NCBI RefSeq assembly: GCF_014841135.1
Contig: NZ_JACYTN010000015.1
Location: 1 to 64,000 of the forward strand
Direction: 5' to 3'
Length of the DNA stretch: 64,000 nt
Source of the DNA: Paenibacillus arenosi
GTDB taxonomy: Bacteria > Bacillota > Bacilli > Paenibacillales > Paenibacillaceae
A model generated the notes under the pieces. That model was given only the letters and a program-made list of their open reading frames with translations. It made no database searches and was not told where the DNA came from. Shown one piece after another: positions 16,145-27,800 of the stretch; position 1 is the stretch's first letter, and the number at the start of each line of letters is the position of its first letter. The position numbers and the translations under genes are program-made.

Positions 16145-17431
16145 CTACACTTCTTTACTAGAAGCGGCTTCTGAAGAAGCCAACTTACTCTCTTCATGAG
16201 TTGCCTTAAAGAAATCCCGTAATGATTTATTACGATGAGCCATATAACCAACCACAAACAAAATAAGGCTGGAGCCAATCATAAAGTATGAGAAATCTAC
16301 TTGTTCTAACAGCAATCCATATATCCACATCCCGATTGGAACGGAGATCGTTGTAACGGTACTTACAACTCCGAAAATACTAGCTCTTATGTGATCTGGC
16401 ACATACAGTTGAACATAGGAGACCATTGGAATATTTCCCATAGACATCAACATTCCAGTAGATGCAAGTATGATGATGTAACCGAACGTAATCCAACCGG
16501 TAGCTTGAATATCAACAAATGGTAACTTCGGAAAAGCCCATAGCACTAGTGCAACTGCCTGCAATTGAAATAATACAAATATTTTATTGGAGATAAATGT
16601 ACTCAACTTCCTCAGTGATATTAATATCGCTCCGATAATCAGACCTGCCGAGGCTGCTGCTTCAATAAATGCTAGCTGATGAGCTGACATCTTTAATTCT
16701 TGGTAAATAATAAACGGCAGTACTAATCCCATAGCAGGTGCAATAATGAAGTTTGTGACGATAAATACACCTAACAAATATTTAATAGCAGAACGTTGAT
16801 AGATATATTGATAAACTTCTTTTAGACTGTCCCAATACGGTTTCTTATGTTCTTCAGCAGCCTGACTCTTCTTAAATACTAAGAATATATTAACGATTCC
16901 AGATGCGATAAAAGCGATACCATTAACGAGAAGAATCGTACCTAAGTCCATGATACTGTAAGCGACAGCACCAACGATTGGCCCCGCTATGTTGAGAAGT
17001 GCATTGATACTTTGGTTACTAGAGTTTACTGCAGAAACTCGATCAGCAGAGACGAGAAGGGGAACAGATGCACTCACTCCTAAGCTGAATAGAGCTTGCA
17101 ACGTACTAAGAACAAGCGCATAGCCAATGAATAACCCTATATGTGTTGGATAAAATTGAAATGCGACCAGAAAGAGAAGGATGGCTACCCCGCTTAAAAG
17201 ATCACACATGACAAGTACCTTTTTCTTGTCCGAACGGTCGATATACACACCCGCAAAAATATCCACAATTACACTAGGGATATACATACAAGCTAATACA
17301 ATTGAGAACATGCTGGCCGAACCTGTTATATCTAAGATGTAAAGACTCAATGCAAACTTGAACATGGACGTCATTAATTCTGAAAGCAGCCTACTGATAC
17401 TGAACAACACTATATTTCGAGTATTATTCAT
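16145..17431 (-). CDS. MFS efflux transporter (macrolide-efflux-like), probable lipopeptide exporter
   Basis: The product is 428 aa with about 12 hydrophobic segments in two halves. The MFS loop 2-3 signature is GVYIDRSDKKKVLV (residues about 61-74). The start MNNTRNIVLFSISRLLSELM and the general pattern fit the group of drug exporters related to macrolide efflux proteins. It lies between the last synthetase (85 bases from its stop) and fenF, all on the same strand, so export of, or protection from, the lipopeptide is the natural guess. The substrate is not shown by the sequence. Confidence 0.88.
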   Translation of the reverse strand: MNNTRNIVLFSISRLLSELMTSMFKFALSLYILDITGSASMFSIVLACMYIPSVIVDIFAGVYIDRSDKKKVLVMCDLLSGVAILLFLVAFQFYPTHIGLFIGYALVLSTLQALFSLGVSASVPLLVSADRVSAVNSSNQSINALLNIAGPIVGAVAYSIMDLGTILLVNGIAFIASGIVNIFLVFKKSQAAEEHKKPYWDSLKEVYQYIYQRSAIKYLLGVFIVTNFIIAPAMGLVLPFIIYQELKMSAHQLAFIEAAASAGLIIGAILISLRKLSTFISNKIFVLFQLQAVALVLWAFPKLPFVDIQATGWITFGYIIILASTGMLMSMGNIPMVSYVQLYVPDHIRASIFGVVSTVTTISVPIGMWIYGLLLEQVDFSYFMIGSSLILFVVGYMAHRNKSLRDFFKATHEESKLASSEAASSKEV

Positions 17432-17516
17432 ATCCCCCTACCTTTCTATCCATTAATTTGTAAACAATTCCTTTGCTTTTCATCGATACAACACAGCTAG
17501 TAACACGTAAAAGGCC

Positions 17517-18860
17517 TTACGTCAGAATGATTTCATGCGATTGCAATAAGCATTGAATCAGTCTATCTGCATTTTCTGTAAACGGGAGTGCTACATTCAC
17601 ATAGAGATGTCCTTTATCGTGCCAACTTGTGAATAAAATGCGTTGTCTACCTTCTGTATTAACTTTATTAATCTCAGCATCTTTAAAATAATCTTGGGAT
17701 GAATCCTGTTCACCCAAATAGTTGAAATTAATAGGCATGCAAGCAAATGCCTCACGAATATGCTGTGTGGAACGACTCCACAATTCTGTGGCAGCAGGAT
17801 TATACATCAAATTAGCCATATTAAGAGAAGTATCATTTGCTAGCGCCACAAGTCTATGAATATTGTTGAACTGCTCAATAATATTTGCCTCCACTTCAAG
17901 CACAACTGGGATGTAATCAATACACTCTCCAACTACATGATAATAATTAGATTTATTATATTGTCGCCCATAATGCGTAAGCCACATAGGTATATGACGA
18001 AGTCCAAAGTTGACATTAAAGAAGGTAATAAACATTTCCAGTGCCTGTCTCCAGTTGCCTTCTACTCCGTCATAAACACACTCTGTCTTGAAGGTAATAG
18101 AAGTACTGTCTGTTGCAGCAAAACGATTGAATAGCTGCAAAGAATCGATTGCAGCAGAATGAAACTTTTCAAGGGCAAATCGTTGCATAATCTCTTCGTC
18201 GTCCATTTCTATTGGACCCAAACGAATTTGATTAACGAAATTCCGGTAAGTGCTCCCTGTATATGCAGGTAGATCCCAACCTTTTCCTAAACTATTGCAA
18301 TATTCGATTAGCGAGGATTTAATTACTTCACTGCTCATGTAGTCAAAAATAGCGTGCGAGCAAGGCAAAATGATAGTATGTCGATGACTATCCATCTTCA
18401 AAACTAGTAACCTGTACATCAACGTGTCCGATGCAGTGTACGAACGAAGGAACCAATCATGCAGCAATTTCTGCATAATCAAATCTTGAGATGAACGGTC
18501 ATAATTTGATAAGTCTACATACGGGATGCGAAGTTGATCCGGCATTGTGAGTAGTTTCCAACCTCCATCATTGCGCTTATCAAGTATACTGCGCAGCACA
18601 TCTTGTCTAGAAATAAGATGGGTGATAGCGTCCTCTAGTACACTGCGGTCTACAGGCTGTTCCAATGTAAATATGGTCCCCGATACATCATGAACATCTA
18701 GATGATAGAACTGTGTTGGAGAAATGGGATATACCTCCTCCACTTCGCCTGCAAGCAATTCAGATACAAACTCCTCCTGCATAACTTCAATGCTTGCCAT
18801 TAAATCCGTTATTTCTTGACTGCTGATTGTACGGTATTCGATAGGTTCGAACTTCATATC
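17517..18860 (-). other. Terminal condensation-superfamily domain replacing a thioesterase
   Basis: About 445 residues follow the last PCP. Recognisable are the opening VYPISPTQFYHLD, the active-site region PCSHAIFDYMS and a VGECIDYIPV segment aligned to the VGxFxNxxP/VGWFTSVFP motif of C and E domains. The segment MPINFNYLG recalls the FNYLG motif of E domains. No GxSxG thioesterase serine follows. Terminal C domains in other systems release the chain by amide formation, cyclising or linear. Here the beta-amine of the fatty acid is a plausible nucleophile (inference). Confidence 0.8.
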
Positions 18861-21800
18861 CAACGAATAAGAAGTTTCATTATGATTTGTCATCCATTCC
18901 GCCAATGATGCCGGTGTAGGGTTTGAAAATAATTGTTGAATCGAGAGATTCCACCCTTGCTTCGATAGTCTTGCAATAACTTCGATCGCGTTTAACGAAT
19001 GACCACCGATTGAAAAAAAGTTATTGTAAACACTGATCGGCTTAACGTTAAGTACATCCTGCCATAGTTCTACGATCTGTTTCTCGATATCATTTCGTGG
19101 CTTAATGATTTCCTCTGTAGTGCTTATTTTTTGTTCAGGAGCTGGAAGAGACTTACGATCCACTTTACCGTTTGTTGTTAATGGAAGTCGATCCAGCAGG
19201 ACGATATAGGACGGAATCATATACTCTGGCAAATGCTCCTTCAAATATGCTCTAAGCTCCTCCTCACTCATCTCAGCTACCACATATGCACACAATGATT
19301 TGCTTTCATCATCCTCTGTTACGATCGTAACAACAACTTCACTCACTCCGATGTGTTGGATGATTTGGCCTTCAATCTCTCCTGTTTCTACACGGAAGCC
19401 TCGTATTTTCACTTGGTAGTCGAGTCGGCCCAGAAATTGTACGTTACCATCTGGCAGCCATTTCGCCCTATCTCCCGTCTTGTAGATCCGCTCGCCTTGC
19501 ACCCATGGATTCGGCACAAACTTCTCTGCCGTCAAGTCGACATTGTTCCAATAGCCTCTACCTACGCCATCACCGCCAACCCACAACTCACCTGGTATAC
19601 CGATCGGCAGGAGCTGCCCATGCGCATCTACAATATAGGCTGTTGAATTGCTGATTGGTTTCCCGATTGGAATATTGGTTTCGATGTTGTCTTCAATGAA
19701 ATACGTAAGAGAAAACGTTGTATTCTCTGTCGGCCCATATCCATTAATCATAACGAGATTCGGGCAACGATCACGTACTGCTTGTACTTGTTTAGTAGGC
19801 AAAGCATCGCCACCAATTAGTAAATAGGTAAGTGGCTCAAACAGGTCCGTTCGCTCTTGAGCAAGCTGACCGAACAACGCGGCTGTTAGCCACATCGTCG
19901 TAATGCTGTAGTTTTGAATCGCCTCTCCCAGCTTGTGAGGATTTAGAATGGTATATTTGTCTACCACATACAATTCCAAACCATTCAGCAAAGCTCCCCA
20001 TATTTCAAATGTTGTCGCATCAAACACAGGCGCTCCTGTTTGCAGAATACGCTCACCTTCTGCAAACGGCATATATTGATTGTTTTTTACTAATCGCACT
20101 ACATTCCGGTGCTCGATCATCACTCCTTTTGGACGACCCGTCGAGCCTGATGTGTACATAACATAAGCCAGATCCGTGACATTATCTTCTCTAGCTGCCA
20201 TTTCGTTTACTTGCTCCGTGCTCGCCTTACTCCAGCTTGTCTCGTCTTCCAGTACAAGCATGGCAACATCTCCTGGCACCTTATCAGCATAAGCAGCTTG
20301 CACTAGTACAAGTTGGCATTGACTGTCATGAAGCACATATTCAATCCGATCCGATGGATAATCGGGATCAATTGGTACATAAGCGCTTCCTGCTTTTAGC
20401 ACGGCAAGCATACCTACAATGATAGCGATCGATCGATCGCCGATTATTGCCACAGCTTGATTTCGTTTTACGCCTTGCGCTCGTAAAGCATGTGCCAAGC
20501 GATCTGCCCGCTCATTCAGCTCCTTATATGTAAGACGATCTTGCTCAAATGTAAGCGCAATCCGATCCGGTGTACTTGTCACCTGCTCCTCGAATAGAGC
20601 GTGAATCGTCCTCTCACGTGGATACGCTGTCCATGTATCATTAAACGATTCTAAAATTTGTGTACGCTCCACTTCAGTTAATACGCTTATTTGAGAGAGT
20701 AAAATATTAGGATGTTCCATTACGGTCTCTAGAATTTGGACAAAACGATTAGCCATTTGTTCGATCGTTGTGCGGTTGAATAAGGCTGTAGCATATTCAA
20801 TATCTAATTCGATTCCCTGACTATTTTCAGTTATCGTGAAAGTCAGATCAAACTTCGCAATCGTTCGTGGTGTCGTATATGGCTCCAATATCAACCCTTC
20901 CGCTTGCAACTCCCCAAGCGACATATTTTCCACTGCAAACATCGTGTCGAACAATGGATTTCGGCTAAAGTCTCGTTGGATGTTCAGCTTATCTACCAAC
21001 TGCTCATATGGATATTCTTGATGTTCGAATGCCTCCAACACGCACTCCTTTGTAGCCTGCACATAGTCCAAAAATGTAAGCGTTCCTTTCGGACAATTGC
21101 GTACCGCGAGCGTGTTGACGAACATCCCTACCATTTGTTCAAGATCAGCATGCGGACGACCTGCAGTCGGTGTTCCTACAACAATATCCTCCTGCCCACT
21201 GTATTTCGCTAACAAAACGGTATAGGCAGCCAGCATCACCATATACAAAGTAGTTCCTGTATCTGCAGCTAGCTTATGTATACGCTCGCGTAGATCCGTA
21301 TCAAGATAGAGCACCAGGGTATCGCCTTCAAAACTTTGCATCTGAGGTCGCGGATGATCAAGCGGCAGCGAGAGCACTGGAAGCTCACCTCCAAACTGAC
21401 AGAGCCAATACTGCTCCTGCTTATCTAACCGACCATTCTGTGCTTGTTCCTGCTGCCATACTGCATAATCTTGATACTGAATCCGAAGATCCGGTAACGT
21501 TTCTTCACCATACAGTCGGCTAAACTCTTCCACTAGCACACCAATGGAAGTACCGTCTGCAATGATATGATGCATATCCACGAGCATGAGATGCTCTTCA
21601 TTTGAGATATGAAGTAGTCGCGCCCTGAATAGGGGACCATTATACAGATCAAATGGCTGCATAAAACCTTCCACTTCTTGTTCGAGCGTAGACTCTCCTC
21701 CTAGCAGTTCCTTTACATCTACAGCTTCTTGCCTAACAAGCCCCACCTGCTGCATCGGTTCTCCGTTCACCCAAGCAAAGGTGGTGCGTAGGGAATCATG

Positions 21801-24800
21801 CCGTTGAACTAAATGCAGAATGGTTTTTATCCAACGTTCCTTATCCACATTTCCCCACAAACGAACAATAACAGGCATATGATAAGCATGTCCTACCCCT
21901 TCTAACTGTTCGATGATAAATATGCGCCGCTGTGCATATGATACCGGATAATACACTGCAGGTGATGCAGGATTAATTTCGCAATAATTGCTATCATATC
22001 TACTTGTCAGCTGTGCCATATCCGATAAGATCGGTGACTTGAATATTTCCTTTAACGGAAAATCAGCATGTAACTCCTTACTAATTCGAGCAAGAAGTAT
22101 AGCCGCTTTTAGGGAATGTCCACCAAGCTGAAAGAAATGATCGTTGCGTCCTACCTCATTCACTTTTAATATGTCTTTCCATATGTTAGACAGTCTGATC
22201 TCAATATCAGTCAGAGGTGGTATATACACGTTACCTCGACCTCGAATAGGCTGAGACTCTGGTTGCGGCAATGATCTACGATCTACTTTTCCATTTGGCG
22301 TTAATGGGAGCCGATCCATCCTAATGATATAGGACGGAATCATATATTCTGGTATTTGTTCCTTTAAATAGGTTCTAAGCTCCTCCGTGCCCATATCCGT
22401 AACCACATAGGCGCACAATGACTTACTCTCATCTTCTTCTGTTACGACTGTGACCACTACTTCACTTACTGCTTTGTGCTGTGCAATTTGGACCTCAATC
22501 TCACCCGTTTCTACACGGAAGCCTCGTATTTTCACTTGGTAATCTAACCGACCAAGAAATTGTACGTTACCATCCGGTAGCCACTTCGCCCTATCCCCTG
22601 TCTTATATATCCGTTCGCCTTGCACCCATGGACTCGGCACAAATTTCCCTGCCGTCAGCTCATCATTGTTCCAATAGCCCCTTCCTACACCATCACCGCC
22701 AACCCACAGCTCTCCTGGTACACCAATTGGCAGAAGCTCGCCGTATTTATCTACGATATAAGCGGTGGAATTGCTAATTGGTCTGCCTATTGGTATATTG
22801 CTTTCGACGTTGTTTTTAATAACGTACGTATGGGAGAACGTTGTATTTTCTGTCGGCCCATATCCATTAATGATAACGAGATTTGGACAACGATCACGTA
22901 CAGCTTGAATTTGCTTCGCAGGCAATGCATCACCACCTACTAGTAAATAGGTAAGCGGCTCAAACAGGTCCGTGCGTTCCTGAGCAAGCTGACCGAATAA
23001 TGCTGCTGTTAGCCACATCGTCGTGATGTCATAGTTACGAATCGCTTCTCCCAGCTTCTGTGGATTTAAAATGGTATATTTGTCTACCACATACAATTCC
23101 AGGCCGTTCAGCAAAGCTCCCCATATTTCAAATGTAGTTGCATCAAAGACAGGTGCTCCTGTCTGTAAAATGCGCTCACCTTCTGCAAATGACATATACT
23201 GATTATTTTTTACCAATCGCACTACATTTCGATGCTCGATCATCACTCCTTTTGGACGACCGGTAGACCCTGATGTGTACATAACATAAGCCAGATCCGT
23301 TACATTAACTTCTCTAGCTACCATTTTGTTTACTTGCTCCGCGCTAGCCTTACTCCAGCTTGACTCATCTTCCAGTACGAGCATAGCAGCATCTCCTGGC
23401 AGCCTATCAGCATAAGCTCCTTGCACTAGTACAAGCTCGCATTGACTGTCATGAAGCACATACTCAATCCGATCTAGTGGATAATCGGGATCAATTGGCA
23501 CATATGCGCCCCCTGCTTTCAGCACAGCCAACATACCGATAATAATGGCAAGTGAACGATCACCGATTATCGCCACTGCTTGATCTCGCATAGTCCCTCT
23601 TGCCTGCAATGCATTTGCCAGTCGATCTGCACGCTCATTCAGTTCCCTATAAGTGAGTCGCTCTTCCTCAAATGTAATCGCGAACCGATCCGGCGCGCTT
23701 GCTACCTGCTCCTCGAATAGAGCGTGGATCGTCTTCTCACGCGGATACTCGGTCCATGTATCATTAAACAATTGTAAAATCTGTGTACGCTCATCTTCGA
23801 CTAGTAAGTTAACTTGTGAAAGCAAAGTACTTGGATGTTCCATCACGATCTCTAATACTCGGACATAATGCTTAGCCATTCGTTCAATCGTTGCACGGTT
23901 AAATAAGGCTGTAGCATATTCAATATCTAATTCGATTCCCTGACTATTTTCAGTTATCGTAAATGTCAGATCAAACTTCGCAATCGTACGTGGTGTCGTA
24001 TATGGCTCCAACGTCAGCCCTTCCGCTTGCAGTTCCCCAAGCGACATATTCTCCACAGCGAACATCGTGTCAAACAATGGATTTCGGCTAAAATCACGTT
24101 GGATATTCAGTTTATCCACCAACTGCTCATACGGATATTCTTGATGCTCAAATGCTTCCAAAATACGTTGCTTGGTCACTTGTACATAATCCAAAAATGT
24201 TACAGTTCCTATTGGGTAGCTGCGTAGCGCAAGCGTGTTGACAAACATCCCTACCATTTGTTCAAGATCAGCATGCGGACGACCTGCTGTCGGTGTTCCT
24301 ACAACAATATCCTCCTGCCCACTGTATTTCGATAACAAAATGGTATAGGCAGCCAGCATCACCATATACAAAGTAGTTCCTGTATCTGCAGCCAGCTTAT
24401 GTATACGCTCGCGCAACTCGGTATCAAGATAGAGTACTAGGATATCGCCTTCAAAACTTTGCATCTGAGGTCGCGGTTGATCAAGTGGCAACGTCAGTAC
24501 TGGAATTTCTTTTTCGAACTGACTAAGCCAATACTGTTCCTGCTTGTCAAACTGACCATTCTGAGCTTGCTCTTGCTGCCACACTGCATAATCTTGATAC
24601 TGAATCCGAAGGTTAGGTAACACTTCTTCTCGGTACAGCTGGCTGAACTCCTCGACCAACACACCAATGGAAGTACCATCTGCAATGATATGATGCATAT
24701 CCACAAGCATAAGATGCTCTTCAGCTGAGATATGAAGCAATCGAGTACGGAATAGCGGGCCATGGTACAAATCAAACGGCTGCATAAAGTCTTCCACCGC

Positions 24801-27800
24801 TGTCTCTAGATCTGCTTCACCTCCAAACAGTTCCCTAACATCTACAGCTTCTTGCTTAACATGCCCCACCTGCTGCATCGGTTCTCCGTTCACCCAAGCA
24901 AAGGTGGTGCGCAGGGAATCATGCCGTTGAACTAAATGCAGAATGGCTTTTCTCCAACGTTCCTTATCCAGATTTCCCCGTAAACGAACGATGACAGGCA
25001 TATGATAGGCATACCCTACCCCTTCTAGCTGTTCGATAATAAATATGCGTCGCTGTGCAGGTGATACCGGATAATACGCTGCAGGTGCTGCTGGTTCAAT
25101 AGCGGCATACCGATTATCTGTTCCCGTTATCATTCGAGCCATGTCAGATAACAATGGCTGCTGGAAAATATCTTGTAACGGCAATCCAAATTGGAGCTCT
25201 TTTTTTATGGCTGAAACAAGCCTAATCGCACTTAGTGAATTTCCGCCCAAAGCAAAAAAATGACTATTAACTCCAACATACTCTACACCCAATATATTTT
25301 TCCAAATGCTAATCAGTTTTGCTTCTATCTCATTAGTAGGATTTGCATGTTCCTCACTTTCGATATCAGCCTCTTTCGGATACGGAAGAGATTGGCGATC
25401 GATCTTTCCATTAGAGGTAAGCGGCATCTTATCTAGAAATATCAAATAAGTAGGGACCATATAATCTGGCAATATTTTAGCAAGGCGACGTTTCATTTCA
25501 GTACTGGTTACGGCTTCTTCTGCAACCATATAGCCTACTAGTATCTTCTCACCATTCACTCGCTCTAAAATGGTAACGGCTGCTTCTTTAATCTCAGGCT
25601 GTTGAAACAAATGCCATTCAATTTCTCCTAATTCAACCCGATAGCCTCTAATCTTGACTTGATTGTCTATTCGGCCTAGAAATTCGATATTGCCATCAGG
25701 CAGCCAACGGCACAAATCTCCCGTTCGGTACATCCTTTCTCCTGACACATACGGATCTGGTATAAAGCTCGATTCTGTTAGATCTGGTCTATTCCAATAT
25801 CCTCTAGCCAAGCCTGTACCAGCAACGTATAATTCTCCCGGCACTCCCACTGGTAGCAAGCATCCATCGTCATCAGCAATGTATACTCTTCCATTGGAGA
25901 TTGGCTTTCCAATCGGGATATTGTGTAAAAGACTGCTTACCGGAAATACGGTTGAGGTAATGGTGTTTTCGGTTGGGCCATAATTATTGTAAATTTGGAA
26001 ACTGCAACTTTCAAAATGTTTGAGCTTGTCTCCACCGGTGATCAGTCTTGTTAAAGTACGATTGCCCAGTTTGATGAATTGCTCGGTTATGGCAGCAGGA
26101 AATGCAGCAATTGTAACTCCTTTTGCTTCCATAAATTGATTGAGTGCATCAAGTTCCAATCGGATTTCTTCAGGTATAATAACGATAGAACTTCCTGCAA
26201 GGAGCGGTGGTACCATTTCACTAACGGAAGGGTCGAAGCCAAATCCTATGTATTTAGCACATTTATCATGCTTCGAGAATTTATAATATTCGACATACCA
26301 TAGTGCGAAGTTCAACAGTGATCGATGCTCAATCATAACTCCTTTGGGCTTTCCTGTAGAACCAGATGTATAGATAAGATAAGCTAAATCCGTCGGTTGG
26401 ACATGATGATTGAGATTGGAATGTTCAAAAAGATCTAACTGAATATCCTCAATTGCAGCATACCTAACTACCCATGCTGCCCATGGTCCTTTCCGCAAAC
26501 AACTCTGATTCGACAATAACAAAGCAGCAGCACTATCTTCGAGCATATATTGAATACGCTCGATAGGATAACTATGATCAATGGGTAGAAATACGCCCCC
26601 CACTTTTGCAATAGCAAGCATACCAACGACCATTTCAGTGCAAGGCTCTAGCATCAGACCAATCACTTGTTGATGTGTTATTCCCTGTTCCTTCAACCAA
26701 TATGCCAGTTGATTGGCACGTTCATTTAGTTGTTTATAGCTTAACTCCTGATCACGATAGACTACTGCAATGTCATCAGGACAGACTTGAACTTGTGCCT
26801 CGAATCTTTTTAGAAAGGTTCCATCTAAATCGTAAGACACCGTTGTTTCATTAAATTGTTCTAATAGGAGCGTGCGTTCGATGTCAGTTATAAGGCAGAT
26901 AGCTCCGATACAAATTCCAGGCTGGTGACTAATCTGATGTAGGATATGTTTGAAGTGATGTTCTATGTTTTGCACCATGTATGCATCATAACAAGTAGCA
27001 TTATATTTAAAATTAACTTCCAGCCCTTCGCTAGCGCTCACAATAACGTTAAAATCATAATTGGACTGCTCAAAATCTTGTTCTTCTTCGATTGTAAATG
27101 TATACGTCTCAGGCTCATCTTGAGGATTATGTTTAAACGGATAATTTTGAAATCCATATAAATGGTGAAGCAGCGTTTGTTTCAACTCAGAGTTAGATTG
27201 TATATCTGCTAAAGGGTAATAATCATAGTTTTGCGCTTCTACGCCAGAACGTTGAACCTGTTGAAGCATTTCATCAAAGCGATCATAATTATCCCACTTT
27301 ATTCGAACAGGAATGGTATTAATAAATAACCCTATCATTTCTTCCACACCGTCAACTGCAGCAGGCCTTCCTGATGTAACTGTGCCAATTACTACATCAT
27401 TGGTACGATTGTATTTGCCTAACATGATGGCCCACGCAGATTGCAATACGGTGTTTAAGGTCACCTGCTGCTTCTTGGCAATGCTTTCTAGTCTGAATCT
27501 TACATCTTCGTCAATTTGAAAAAAATGATCGACTTGGACATATTCCTGTTTGTTCTCCTGCCCATTTACCCCCATGGACAAAGATGGCAGTATGGCTTGC
27601 GTTGAATAACCTTCAAGGTATTTCAACCAAAACTGCTTGGCTTCATCACGATCTTGTTGCTCCAACCAACGAATATAATCTGCGTAAGGCCTTACTTTAC
27701 TTATATGGAGTGGTTGGCTATTCAACAGTACGTTATAGTACTCAAGCCACTGCTGAAGCAGTAGCTTGAGACACCATCCATCCATCAAAATATGATGATA

